Source: Ichthyenterobacterium magnum (GTDB taxonomy: Bacteria > Bacteroidota > Bacteroidia > Flavobacteriales > Flavobacteriaceae). Taken from it: a stretch of 64,000 nucleotides of DNA. The position numbers and the translations under genes were made by a program. Shown piece by piece: positions 42,625 through 51,093 of this stretch (its first letter is position 1; each line of letters begins with the position of its first letter). The stretch lies in contig NZ_RAQJ01000001.1 in NCBI RefSeq assembly GCF_003610635.1, positions 372,474 through 436,473 on the forward strand, written 5' to 3'. The notes under the pieces are model-generated. The model saw only the letters and a list, made by a program, of their open reading frames with translations, had not been told where the DNA came from and searched no databases.

Positions 42625-43626
42625 TTATTTAAATTCTCGTAAAAAATCAAACCGGTAAACAACATGCTGTTGCTTTACATGAAAAAAATTACAATTTGAA
42701 TTTTTAATAAAACTGTACTCTTTAGCAATATCAAATCCTAAATTAAAAAGTTTATACACACCATCTACATCCACATTACCAAAAGGTGAAATGCGTCTAA
42801 AACGAAACTCTTTGTCATGATTAATATCGTGCAACTCAAACCAAGCGCCTGCTCCTATCCCAGAAAGCCATTGTGCCTTATCTGCAACACCACTAATAGC
42901 TATAGGCTCTAAACTACCTTCTAATTTAGGCTCATAGTCTTTTAATCGGTCTAAGAAACATCTTATATTTTCAGACTGTTTTGAGCCTTTAAATTCAGAT
43001 ATATTGCCTTGTTCAGATACACTATATACTTTTTTTTCTGTATTTACTATAAGTACATTACCAATAGTACTTGGCGTAAACCATTTAGACTTAATTAATG
43101 CTTTTTTAATCGTTTTATTTGTGACAGATGCAATTAAAGTATCTGTTACAAAACGCGAACAATTTGTTGCTCCTTTTTTAAAAGCGGCATACTTTATAAA
43201 ATAAAGATCTTGTAAAGTACTAATATATGCTTTAGCTTTTTCATAGTTAATTGATGAACAAACTGAAGCTATTAATTTGCCTTCGCCATGTGTAAGTTGT
43301 GGATTTGTTGCTAAGAACACTAAAACCTCATTAAGGTTTTCAATCTTATCTCCTTTAAGCTTAGCTTTCATAGGAAACTCTAATTCATAATCTGTTGTTT
43401 TCCCTCTAACTCTTCCGTTAGACTTTGGCGAAATGTAACGTCCAAAATCATGATACTCTAGCTCTCCTGTGCTTTTATCTATAAGTACTAATGCAGCATG
43501 ACCAGCTCTTATATAATTTTTTTTTCCAACACCAAGAAATCTTAAATAAGACAGATACCATTCGTCAGAAATCATAACAACAGTATCGGGATACGCTAGC
43601 GTAAGTATTATTCCGTTATTAATCAT
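42625..43626 (-). CDS. Flavobacterial conserved protein, possible permuted papain-like hydrolase
   Basis: A 333-residue protein without signal peptide or TM. I recall similar flavobacterial proteins under DUF6695, but am not certain of the name. AGHAALVLIDKSTGELEYHDFGRY (His near residue 43) and GATNCSRFVTDTLIAS (Cys near residue 157) have the His-first, Cys-second order of circularly permuted NlpC/P60-like enzymes. The C-terminal ~80 residues (WLSGIGAGAWFELHD, FRRISPFGNVDVDGVY) form a separate beta-rich part. The enzymatic role is an inference from these motifs. It is encoded between apaG and pruA on the opposite strand. Confidence 0.75.
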   Translation of the reverse strand: MINNGIILTLAYPDTVVMISDEWYLSYLRFLGVGKKNYIRAGHAALVLIDKSTGELEYHDFGRYISPKSNGRVRGKTTDYELEFPMKAKLKGDKIENLNEVLVFLATNPQLTHGEGKLIASVCSSINYEKAKAYISTLQDLYFIKYAAFKKGATNCSRFVTDTLIASVTNKTIKKALIKSKWFTPSTIGNVLIVNTEKKVYSVSEQGNISEFKGSKQSENIRCFLDRLKDYEPKLEGSLEPIAISGVADKAQWLSGIGAGAWFELHDINHDKEFRFRRISPFGNVDVDGVYKLFNLGFDIAKEYSFIKNSNCNFFHVKQQHVVYRFDFLREFK

Positions 43627-43757
43627 TAAAATACTTTTCTTTTTATAAAAACAAACATTGACTTTGTCTTTTTTAACCCAAGCAACTTACAAAAAATACG
43701 CAAGAAATCTATCTGCTTTTATTGAACTTGAAAACAATAAATGTTATCAAAAAATTG

Positions 43758-43765
43758 TACCTTTG
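43758..43765 (+). promoter_or_regulatory. -7 box (TACCTTTG) of pruA
   Basis: TAnnTTTG match 41 nt before the ATG at 43807. Confidence 0.6.
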
Positions 43766-43806
43766 CATCTCAAAATTTTTGAACAAACTTTTAAACCAAA
43801 ACTCTC

Positions 43807-45432
43807 ATGGGAAAAGGATTTTTTAATGTACCAATCGCAACAAACGAACCTGTAAAGTCTTATGCTCCTGGATCTCCAGAGCGTGACGCCGTTTCAAAAG
43901 CTTACAAAACAATGTTTAACGGCATGATTGATGTACCAATGTATATTAACGGAAAAGATGTTACTACAGGAAATACCAGAACAATGTCTCCTCCACATGA
44001 CCACCAACATGTTGTTGGAAGTTATCATCTTGCTGAAAAATCTCATGTTGAAGAAGCGATTTCAACAGCTCTTGAAGCTAGAAAATCTTGGTCGCAATTA
44101 CCATGGGAACAACGCGCAGGCATCTTTTTAAAAGCTGCTGAATTAATTGCTGGACCTTACAGAGCAAAAATAAATGCTGCAACCATGATTGCGCAATCTA
44201 AAACTATACACCAAGCAGAAATAGACGCTTCTTGTGAGTTGATTGATTTTTTACGTTTTAATGTACAATTCATGACAGATATTTATCATGAACAACCTGA
44301 AAGCACAAGTGATGCATGGAACAGATTAGAGTATCGCCCTTTAGAAGGATTTGTATATGCCGTTACACCATTTAATTTTACTGCTATTGCTGGAAATTTA
44401 CCTGCATGTATGGCAATGATGGGAAATGTAGTTGTATGGAAACCTAGCGATAGCCAAATCTATTCAGCTAAAATAATTATGGATGTTTTTAAAGAAGCTG
44501 GTGTACCTGATGGCGTAATTAACGTTGTATTTGGAGACCCAGTTATGATTACAGATACTGTTATGGACAGTCCAGATTTTTCAGGCTTACATTTTACAGG
44601 ATCAACATACATATTTAAAGAACTTTGGAAAAAAATAGGAAACAATATTCATAACTATAAAACGTACCCAAGAATTGTAGGAGAAACTGGTGGAAAAGAT
44701 TTTATTGTTGCCCATAAATCTGCGAATGCAAAACAAGTAGCTACTGCAATATCAAGAGGTGCTTTTGAATTTCAAGGTCAAAAATGTAGTGCTGCCTCTA
44801 GAGCTTATGTGCCATCAAACTTATGGGATGATGTTAAAAAACAAGTTATCGAAGATGTAAAGTCATTTAAAATGGGATCACCAGAAGACATGAGTAATTT
44901 TATTACTGCTGTTATACATGAAGGATCTTTTGATAAGCTTGCAAAATTTATTGACCAAGCAAAAGCTGATAATGATGCTGAGATAATTGTTGGAGGAAAC
45001 TACAACAAGTCTAAAGGTTACTTTATAGAACCAACAGTTATTGTAACAAGCAACCCAAAATACACTACAATGTGCACAGAACTTTTTGGACCTGTAATTA
45101 CTATTTATGTTTATGATGAAAACAACTTTTCTGAAACATTAAAACTGGTAGACCAAACTAGTGAGTATGCTCTAACTGGAGCCATTTTATCTACTGATAG
45201 ATACGCAATACAAGAAGCAACAAACGCTTTACAAAACTGCGCAGGTAACTTCTATATTAATGACAAACCAACTGGAGCCGTTGTAGGTCAACAACCATTT
45301 GGTGGAGCAAGAGCTTCAGGTACAAATGACAAAGCTGGTAGTGCTCTTAATTTATTGCGTTGGGTATCCCCAAGAATGATTAAAGAAACATTTGTAACAC
45401 CAACAGATTATCGTTATCCGTTTTTAGGATAA
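43807..45432 (+). CDS. pruA: L-glutamate gamma-semialdehyde dehydrogenase (P5C dehydrogenase)
   Basis: Oxidises glutamate semialdehyde/P5C to glutamate with NAD+ in proline catabolism. This 541-residue ALDH4-type enzyme matches the stand-alone (non-PutA) form. Motifs are YAVTPFNFTAIAGNLP, VVWKPSDSQIYSAK, LHFTGST, IVGETGGKDFIVAHK (catalytic Glu) and FEFQGQKCSAASRAYVP (catalytic Cys327), then ELFGPVITIYVY and GQQPFGGARASGTNDKAG. The N-terminus (MGKGFFNVPIATNEPVKSYAPGS) is typical. A TACCTTTG promoter and a strong terminator bracket it as a single-gene unit. Confidence 0.97.
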   Translation: MGKGFFNVPIATNEPVKSYAPGSPERDAVSKAYKTMFNGMIDVPMYINGKDVTTGNTRTMSPPHDHQHVVGSYHLAEKSHVEEAISTALEARKSWSQLPWEQRAGIFLKAAELIAGPYRAKINAATMIAQSKTIHQAEIDASCELIDFLRFNVQFMTDIYHEQPESTSDAWNRLEYRPLEGFVYAVTPFNFTAIAGNLPACMAMMGNVVVWKPSDSQIYSAKIIMDVFKEAGVPDGVINVVFGDPVMITDTVMDSPDFSGLHFTGSTYIFKELWKKIGNNIHNYKTYPRIVGETGGKDFIVAHKSANAKQVATAISRGAFEFQGQKCSAASRAYVPSNLWDDVKKQVIEDVKSFKMGSPEDMSNFITAVIHEGSFDKLAKFIDQAKADNDAEIIVGGNYNKSKGYFIEPTVIVTSNPKYTTMCTELFGPVITIYVYDENNFSETLKLVDQTSEYALTGAILSTDRYAIQEATNALQNCAGNFYINDKPTGAVVGQQPFGGARASGTNDKAGSALNLLRWVSPRMIKETFVTPTDYRYPFLG

Positions 45433-45447
45433 ACTATACTAACACAT

Positions 45448-45483
45448 AAAAAAGCCTCAAAACATTTGATTTGAGGCTTTTTT
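45448..45483 (+). terminator. Terminator of pruA
   Basis: An eleven-pair stem (AAAGCCTCAAA with TTTGAGGCTTT), eight-base loop, followed by T residues. Confidence 0.88.
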
Positions 45484-45556
45484 GATTTACAAAATATTCA
45501 AAATCAATTTTAGAAAAGCAAAACTTTGTATCTTTAGGAAACAAAATATGTGTCTT

Positions 45557-47380
45557 ATGAAAAAGAAATACTTTTTACTTTTATTCCTTTGCCCCTTTTT
45601 AACCTTTTCTCAAATTGTAGAATTTGAATCAACTCGTATTGCAGATTTATCAAACTATACTGGAGCAACAAATTTTGCGGGCTTAGGTGAGTATGAAATA
45701 TTCTTGGGTAATGATGGTGTACTAGACAAGCCAATAATAGTTATAGACGGTTTTGACCCAGGTGATGGCAGAACTATTTCTGGTCTCTATGATTTATTGG
45801 GCTATACAGATTCAAATGGTTCACAAAACCTTGCCGCCTTAGTAAGAGACGAAGGTTTTGATGTTGTAATCTTAAATTTTCCACAATATTTACGTCTAAG
45901 TGATAGTTCATTATTAAATATTGACAATGTTACAGATACTAACGGAGACATGATTATAGACGAAATAGACTATCCAGCCGGAAGCACTTTAATTGATGGA
46001 GGTGCAGACTTTATAGAACGAAATGCTATGTTACTTGTTGATTTAATCAATATGCTTAATGGACCTGTAGAAGAAGGAGGCAAAGTTGGTAATGAAGAGC
46101 TTGTTATAATTGGACCAAGTATGGGCGGATTAATCTCTCGTTATGGGTTAAATTATATGGAAAATGATACTGCAAATAATGGAGCAGCTCCTCATGAAAC
46201 TAGATTATGGTTATCTTTTGATTCTCCACATCTAGGGGCTAATGTACCTTTAGGGTTTCAACATCAATTTAATTATCTTGCTTTTGGTCTTGGTGATGGT
46301 TTAAATGTAACCGCGCTACAGCCAGTAGTTAACGGTTTATTAAAATCTCCAGCTGCAAAACAACTGTTAGTCGATCATTTTGAATCACATCTTGTTGATG
46401 GTAATCCAGTAAATTTTGATTCAGCAAAACTATTACCAGAACCTCATCCTTATAGAACTGAGTTTTTAAATACAATTGGAGGCTATCCTCAAAACACAAG
46501 AAATGTTTCTATGATTAATGGTAGCGGTATTGGGAATCCATACAAATCAATAGCTAATACAGATGTCACCCCAGGATTTAGTGCTTTTAATGATACTTTT
46601 AATGTGCCAGACGCACCTTTACCTACTACTGCAGAAATAAAAATTAATCTAACACCAGCGTCTACAAATAACCCAAACGATGGCGGAGAACTTATTAGTA
46701 AAATAAAGGTAATATCTACGCTAATTATTGTTCCAATAACAGTTGTTGATGTTGAAGTTAATGCTAAAGCACATACTTACTCAGATGGTGTTGACGCTGC
46801 CTCTGGTGGTCTTTTTGATATAGGAGGTTTTACTGAAGACCTTGGTACAGAAGGTTTAATCGGTCAATTTATTAGCGCACTTACAATTGATAAGTTTTGT
46901 TTTATTCCATCTGTTAGCGGTATGGGTTTAGAGGTTAACAATAATGAAATTAATTGGTTTCATGATATAAATCTTGGTGCTCCAAGCAACAATAACGACG
47001 TGATAAACAACACGCCATTTGTCAATTGGTACATGCCTGATGAAAACGAAAATCATGTTGAACTAACTGAGGCTAATGTCGCTTTTGCATTAAGTGAAAT
47101 TATGCCTGAAACATTATCAAATCAATCAATTGATAGTAATGATATATTTAAATTGGGCAAAAACCCTATAACAGACAACTTAGTGATTTTAAGTAACAAC
47201 GCATATGAAAATGCATCTATTAATATTGTAGACTTCACAGGAAAATTAGTTTATTCTATTAAAGGTTTACCAATTTCTAACCGAACCATAATTCCTGTTA
47301 ATTTAGAATCAGGAATGTATGTTTTAAACATTAAAACTAAAGACAACCTTAGTTATAAAACAAAACTAATTGTTAGATAA
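45557..47380 (+). CDS. T9SS-secreted alpha/beta-hydrolase (lipase-like)
   Basis: A 607-residue protein from the ATG at 45557, where the signal peptide (MKKKYFLLLFLCPFLTFSQ) begins; the open frame extends to 45482. The alpha/beta-hydrolase core shows KPIIVIDGFDPGDGR, FDVVILNFPQY, the nucleophile elbow IIGPSMGGLISRYG (GxSxG) and LSFDSPHLGANVPLG, as in PGAP1- and lipase-like esterases. The C-terminus (KNPITDNLVILSN, NIVDFTGKLVY, LESGMYVLNIKT, KLIVR) is a type A T9SS sorting domain. The acid and His of the triad cannot be fixed by eye. It probably attacks extracellular esters. A near-consensus TATCTTTA box lies at 45529-45536. Confidence 0.85.
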   Translation: MKKKYFLLLFLCPFLTFSQIVEFESTRIADLSNYTGATNFAGLGEYEIFLGNDGVLDKPIIVIDGFDPGDGRTISGLYDLLGYTDSNGSQNLAALVRDEGFDVVILNFPQYLRLSDSSLLNIDNVTDTNGDMIIDEIDYPAGSTLIDGGADFIERNAMLLVDLINMLNGPVEEGGKVGNEELVIIGPSMGGLISRYGLNYMENDTANNGAAPHETRLWLSFDSPHLGANVPLGFQHQFNYLAFGLGDGLNVTALQPVVNGLLKSPAAKQLLVDHFESHLVDGNPVNFDSAKLLPEPHPYRTEFLNTIGGYPQNTRNVSMINGSGIGNPYKSIANTDVTPGFSAFNDTFNVPDAPLPTTAEIKINLTPASTNNPNDGGELISKIKVISTLIIVPITVVDVEVNAKAHTYSDGVDAASGGLFDIGGFTEDLGTEGLIGQFISALTIDKFCFIPSVSGMGLEVNNNEINWFHDINLGAPSNNNDVINNTPFVNWYMPDENENHVELTEANVAFALSEIMPETLSNQSIDSNDIFKLGKNPITDNLVILSNNAYENASINIVDFTGKLVYSIKGLPISNRTIIPVNLESGMYVLNIKTKDNLSYKTKLIVR

Positions 47381-47397
47381 ACTATAACTATTTATAT

Positions 47398-47420
47398 AGG
47401 CTGAGTGTACAACTTAGCCT
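47398..47420. terminator. Hairpin between the lipase-like gene and rsmG
   Basis: AGGCTGAGT-GTACA-ACTTAGCCT, nine pairs with one G-T, between convergent genes and overlapping the rsmG stop. The T-run is weak. Confidence 0.45.
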
Positions 47421-48043
47421 TTGTATTTAATTGGTAAATGAACAACTTTTTTAGTTTCAAAAAAATCTTCTTTATAGTAATCTGTTAGCTTATAAATTGT
47501 TGCCGATTTATAGGTCTCTAATTCCTCAGTAAGATCACCACCTTTTAAATACAAAACTCCGTTTTTTAATTCGTGGTTTTGCTTTTTTGCTATTTTTCCT
47601 TTTATCCAATGTACAAAAGTAGGCATTGCAGCTACAGCTCTACTTACAATAAAGTCATATTGTTCATTAATTTCTTCAACCCTTGTATGAGACGTTTTTA
47701 CATTTGTAAGTCTTAAGCCTTCAACAACTTCATTTACAACTTTTAACTTTTTTGCTATACTGTCTACCAAATGAAATTGACAATCTGGAAACATAATAGC
47801 TAAAGGAATACCAGGAAAACCTCCACCTGTACCAACATCTATAATCTTAGAATTAGGCTTAAAAGAAATCACTTTTGCAATACCTAAAGAATGTAATACA
47901 TGACGTAAATAAAGTTCATCTATATCTTTACGTGAAACAACATTTATTTTTAAATTCCAATCCTTATACAATTCTTCCAATTGCTTAAATTGATTTACTT
48001 GATTCTCAGATAAATCTGGAAAATAATGTTGTATTAACTGCAT
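47414..48043 (-). CDS. rsmG: 16S rRNA (guanine(527)-N7)-methyltransferase RsmG
   Basis: Methylates G527 of 16S rRNA (GidB). Family motifs: LYKDWNLKINVVSRKDIDEL, RHVLHSLGIAKV, IIDVGTGGGFPGIPLAI (SAM binding), HLVDSIAKKLKVVNEV and IVSRAVAAM. The ATG at 48043 gives MQLIQHYFPDLSENQ, the usual family start; ten further codons are open upstream to 48073 but look non-coding. The length of 209 residues is normal. It diverges from the desaturase gene. Confidence 0.96.
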   Translation of the reverse strand: MQLIQHYFPDLSENQVNQFKQLEELYKDWNLKINVVSRKDIDELYLRHVLHSLGIAKVISFKPNSKIIDVGTGGGFPGIPLAIMFPDCQFHLVDSIAKKLKVVNEVVEGLRLTNVKTSHTRVEEINEQYDFIVSRAVAAMPTFVHWIKGKIAKKQNHELKNGVLYLKGGDLTEELETYKSATIYKLTDYYKEDFFETKKVVHLPIKYKG

Positions 48044-48126
48044 GTGTTTTAAATTTTCAACAAAAGTATACATTTTTATGTGGATATTTTTAGCATATTA
48101 TTACCAATATCGCAGCATTTATTAAT

Positions 48127-48134
48127 TATATTTG
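48127..48134 (+). promoter_or_regulatory. -7 box (TATATTTG) of the desaturase gene
   Basis: TAnnTTTG match 53 nt before the ATG at 48188. Confidence 0.55.
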
Positions 48135-48187
48135 CCGCTTAATATGATATCTAATTATAAATCGTTATCATACTAAAACATAACTTC

Positions 48188-49285
48188 ATGACAAAGCAAA
48201 CTTTATCTTTTTCAAGAACTGACTCTGCAAAGTTTTTTAGAACATTAAACAAACGTGTTAATGCCTACTTTAAAGACAATAACATTAAAAAAACTGGAAA
48301 CTGGAAATTATATATTAAAGCTATAGTAATGTTTACATTATTACTTGGTCCTTTGGTGTTATTATTGACAGTTAATTTACCAACTTGGCTACAAATTATC
48401 TGTATGATGATTATTGGAGTTGGAATGGCTGGTGTTGGAATGAACGTAATGCACGATGCAAATCATGGCTCTTTTTCTAGTAAAAAATGGGTAAACAAAT
48501 TAATGGGAAGCAGTATACACATATTAGCTGGTAATGATTACAATTGGAAGGTGCAGCACAATGTTTTACACCATACGTATACAAATATTCAAGGGCACGA
48601 TGAAGATATTGATGCTGGGAGAATTATTCGTTTCTCTAAACATTCTAAATGGCTAAAAATTCATCAATACCAAAAATATTACGCCTTTTTATTATATGGT
48701 TTATTAACTGTTAATTGGGCTATTACCACCGATTTTAAACAAACATACCTTTACCTAAAAAGAAAATTATCTTACGGTGAGTTTCCAAATCCTGCTACGC
48801 AATGGACAAAACTAATCATTGGTAAAATAGTCTATTATTCTATTTGGGTCGCTTTACCTATAATTTTAGGTTATGCTTGGTGGCAAGTTTTAATAGGCTT
48901 CCTAATTATGCATTACACAGCCGGAATTATATTAAGTGTTATTTTTCAGTTAGCACACGTAATGCCAAATACAGAAATGCCTGTACCAGACGAAAATGGT
49001 AATATGAAAAACACTTGGGCAATTCATCAATTATTTACCACTTCAAATTTCTCACCAAAAAGCTGGATAGTAGAATTTTATACGGGAGGTTTAAACAGAC
49101 AGGTTGAGCATCATTTGTTTTCAAATATTAGTCATGTTCACTATAAAAAAATTGCAGAAATCGTTAAAGAAACAGCTAAAGAATTTAAATTACCTTATAA
49201 CGAATACAATACCTTTTGGAAAGCAGTTTCTGAGCATTACAACCAACTAAAAGTTTTAGGTCAAAAACCAACTTTACAAGCTTAA
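48188..49285 (+). CDS. Membrane fatty acid desaturase (acyl-CoA/front-end type, no cytochrome b5 domain)
   Basis: A 365-residue di-iron membrane desaturase. The three His boxes are MHDANHGSF (His89 to His93), QHNVLHHTYTN (His124, 128, 129) and NRQVEHHLFSNISHVHY, where the Gln before EHH is characteristic of the delta-6/linoleoyl-CoA-like group. Four TM helices in two pairs are visible (about 45-90, 205-245). No fused cytochrome b5 is present, so an external electron donor is needed. It probably adjusts membrane fluidity. An aminotransferase gene follows after 14 bp. Confidence 0.92.
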   Translation: MTKQTLSFSRTDSAKFFRTLNKRVNAYFKDNNIKKTGNWKLYIKAIVMFTLLLGPLVLLLTVNLPTWLQIICMMIIGVGMAGVGMNVMHDANHGSFSSKKWVNKLMGSSIHILAGNDYNWKVQHNVLHHTYTNIQGHDEDIDAGRIIRFSKHSKWLKIHQYQKYYAFLLYGLLTVNWAITTDFKQTYLYLKRKLSYGEFPNPATQWTKLIIGKIVYYSIWVALPIILGYAWWQVLIGFLIMHYTAGIILSVIFQLAHVMPNTEMPVPDENGNMKNTWAIHQLFTTSNFSPKSWIVEFYTGGLNRQVEHHLFSNISHVHYKKIAEIVKETAKEFKLPYNEYNTFWKAVSEHYNQLKVLGQKPTLQA

Positions 49286-49299
49286 TCAGTATTTAATAG

Positions 49300-50484
49300 A
49301 TGAATTTACTTTCAGATAGAGTTACAAAAATGTCTACGTCTGCCACATTAGCTATGGCAGCAAAAGCCAGAGAATTAAGAGCCGAAGGAAAAGACATTAT
49401 AGGCTTAAGTTTAGGTGAACCTGATTTTAACACACCCGATTTTATTAAAGATGCTGCTAAACAAGCTATAGACGATAACTTTAATTCTTACACGCCAGTT
49501 GATGGCTATGTAGAACTTAAAGAAGCAATTATTACCAAGTTTAAAAGAGATAATAATCTTAATTATAATTTACCAGAAATTGTAGTGTCTACAGGTGCCA
49601 AACAAGCTTTAGCAAATGTAGCTGCTGTATTAATTAATAAAGGAGATGAAGTTATTTTACCTTGTCCTTATTGGGTAAGTTATAGCGATATTGTAAAGCT
49701 AAATGAAGGTGTTCCTGTAGAGGTTAAAACATCAATCGAAAACGATTTTAAATTGACGCCTCAACAATTAGAAGCTGCTATAACTCCAAAAACTAAAATG
49801 ATTTGGTATAGTTCGCCTTGCAACCCAAGTGGTTCTGTTTATAGCAAAAAAGAATTACGTGCTTTAGCAAATGTTTTACAAAAATACCCAAATATCATCG
49901 TTGTTTCTGATGAAATTTACGAACATATAAATTTTATTGGAGGTCATGCAAGTATGGCTCAATTTAATGACATGTTTGAGCGTACTGTAACCGTAAATGG
50001 TGTGTCTAAAGCATTTGCCATGACTGGCTGGAGAATAGGTTATATTGGAGCTCCAAGCTGGATTGCCCGTGCATGTAACAAAATGCAAGGTCAAGTAACA
50101 AGTGGTGCAAATTGTATAGCGCAGCGCGCAGTAATAACAGCTTTAAATGCTTCACCGACTAAAGTGCAATATATGATCGATGAATTTAAAGTAAGACGAG
50201 AACTTATCTTGAATTTATTAAATGATATAGAAGGTTTTAAAACCAATGTACCAGAAGGTGCTTTTTATGTATTCCCAGATATCACACATTATTTCGGAAA
50301 AACATTAAGAGGAAAAACAATACAAAATGCAACAGATTTCTCTATGTACTTATTAGAAGAAGCTTTAGTAGCAACAGTAACTGGCGACGCTTTTGGCAAC
50401 CCAGATTGTATACGTATTTCTTATGCTGCATCTCAAAAACAAATTATTGAAGCTATAAAGCGTATAAAAGAAGTTGTTAGCTAA
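49300..50484 (+). CDS. PLP-dependent aminotransferase, aspartate aminotransferase family (AAT I)
   Basis: A 394-residue class I aminotransferase. Motifs: GLSLGEPDFNTPDFI, YTPVDGYVELKEAI, VVSTGAKQALANV, PYWVSYSDIVKL, YSSPCNPSGSVYS, VVSDEIYEHINF and NGVSKAFAMTGWRIGY with the PLP lysine, then RISYAAS with the carboxylate-binding Arg. It resembles thermostable aspartate aminotransferases; prephenate or other amino donors cannot be excluded. It is 14 bp from the desaturase and ends at a clear terminator. Confidence 0.93.
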   Translation: MNLLSDRVTKMSTSATLAMAAKARELRAEGKDIIGLSLGEPDFNTPDFIKDAAKQAIDDNFNSYTPVDGYVELKEAIITKFKRDNNLNYNLPEIVVSTGAKQALANVAAVLINKGDEVILPCPYWVSYSDIVKLNEGVPVEVKTSIENDFKLTPQQLEAAITPKTKMIWYSSPCNPSGSVYSKKELRALANVLQKYPNIIVVSDEIYEHINFIGGHASMAQFNDMFERTVTVNGVSKAFAMTGWRIGYIGAPSWIARACNKMQGQVTSGANCIAQRAVITALNASPTKVQYMIDEFKVRRELILNLLNDIEGFKTNVPEGAFYVFPDITHYFGKTLRGKTIQNATDFSMYLLEEALVATVTGDAFGNPDCIRISYAASQKQIIEAIKRIKEVVS

Positions 50485-50503
50485 ACTAACCCAAACACGC
50501 ATT

Positions 50504-50531
50504 AAAAAGCCACTACAATTAGTGGCTTTTT
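50504..50531 (+). terminator. Terminator of the aminotransferase gene
   Basis: A perfect eleven-pair stem AAAAAGCCACT-ACAATT-AGTGGCTTTTT ending in a T-run. Confidence 0.9.
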
Positions 50532-50655
50532 CTTTACTAGCAAGTAACTATTTAACTAGCTCTTAGTAAGTGAGAAAATTATTATTCAAAAATGTAAAAG
50601 ATAGTTTGAGTTTAACTCAATAAAATCAGTTAAAAAGGCCTGTCTATAAAGTAGC

Positions 50656-50910
50656 TTATAAAATTACTACTAAGGCAATTACAAAAACAGACAGTTTTAA
50701 AACAGTTTCAATGCTTGAAGTGATATTATATTGTCTACTCTTAATATGCTGTCTAATACCAAAAACAGATGTTGAATTTAATGTATTGTAATTACGTTTT
50801 ACAATACTTTTGTAGTTTGAATTTAATAAGCCTTCTGGCTTGCTAATGTCTTTAATAAATACCTGTTTGGGTAATGGCTCTAAATCTTGTGATGTTAATA
50901 CTAATTCCAT
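50656..50910 (-). CDS. Small hypothetical protein with C-terminal TM tail
   Basis: An 84-residue frame in the 600-bp gap between the aminotransferase and trkH. The N-terminus is polar (MELVLTSQDLEPLPKQVFIK), the middle basic, and the last ~18 residues hydrophobic (VLKLSVFVIALVVIL), as in tail-anchored proteins. No family is recognised and no consensus promoter is found, but the AATTAAATTAATCATC stretch before the ATG resembles other leaders in the window. The remaining bases on either side hold no other feature. It could be a chance frame. Confidence 0.45.
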   Translation of the reverse strand: MELVLTSQDLEPLPKQVFIKDISKPEGLLNSNYKSIVKRNYNTLNSTSVFGIRQHIKSRQYNITSSIETVLKLSVFVIALVVIL

Positions 50911-51067
50911 GATGATTAATTTAATTGGTTATACAAGTATGACGTGCAATTAAATAAAATGTTACAACTCGTATTCGTTTAAACAACTAAAAATCAAAGA
51001 TTAAAATTGAGAAACACCTATAAATATTAATAAATCGAGATACTGAAAATATTTAAAAATATTTTTA

Positions 51068-51093
51068 AAATAGATAATGAAAATTATCTATTT
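51068..51093 (-). terminator. Hairpin at the end of trkH
   Basis: A perfect eleven-pair stem (AAATAGATAAT with ATTATCTATTT) around a four-base loop; it includes the trkH stop codon. AT-rich with only a short T-run beyond. Confidence 0.6.

Noticed and set aside
43658-43855. A 65-codon plus-strand open frame before pruA
   Set aside because: It overlaps the pruA promoter box and the pruA start in another frame, and the peptide resembles no family; it is a chance frame.
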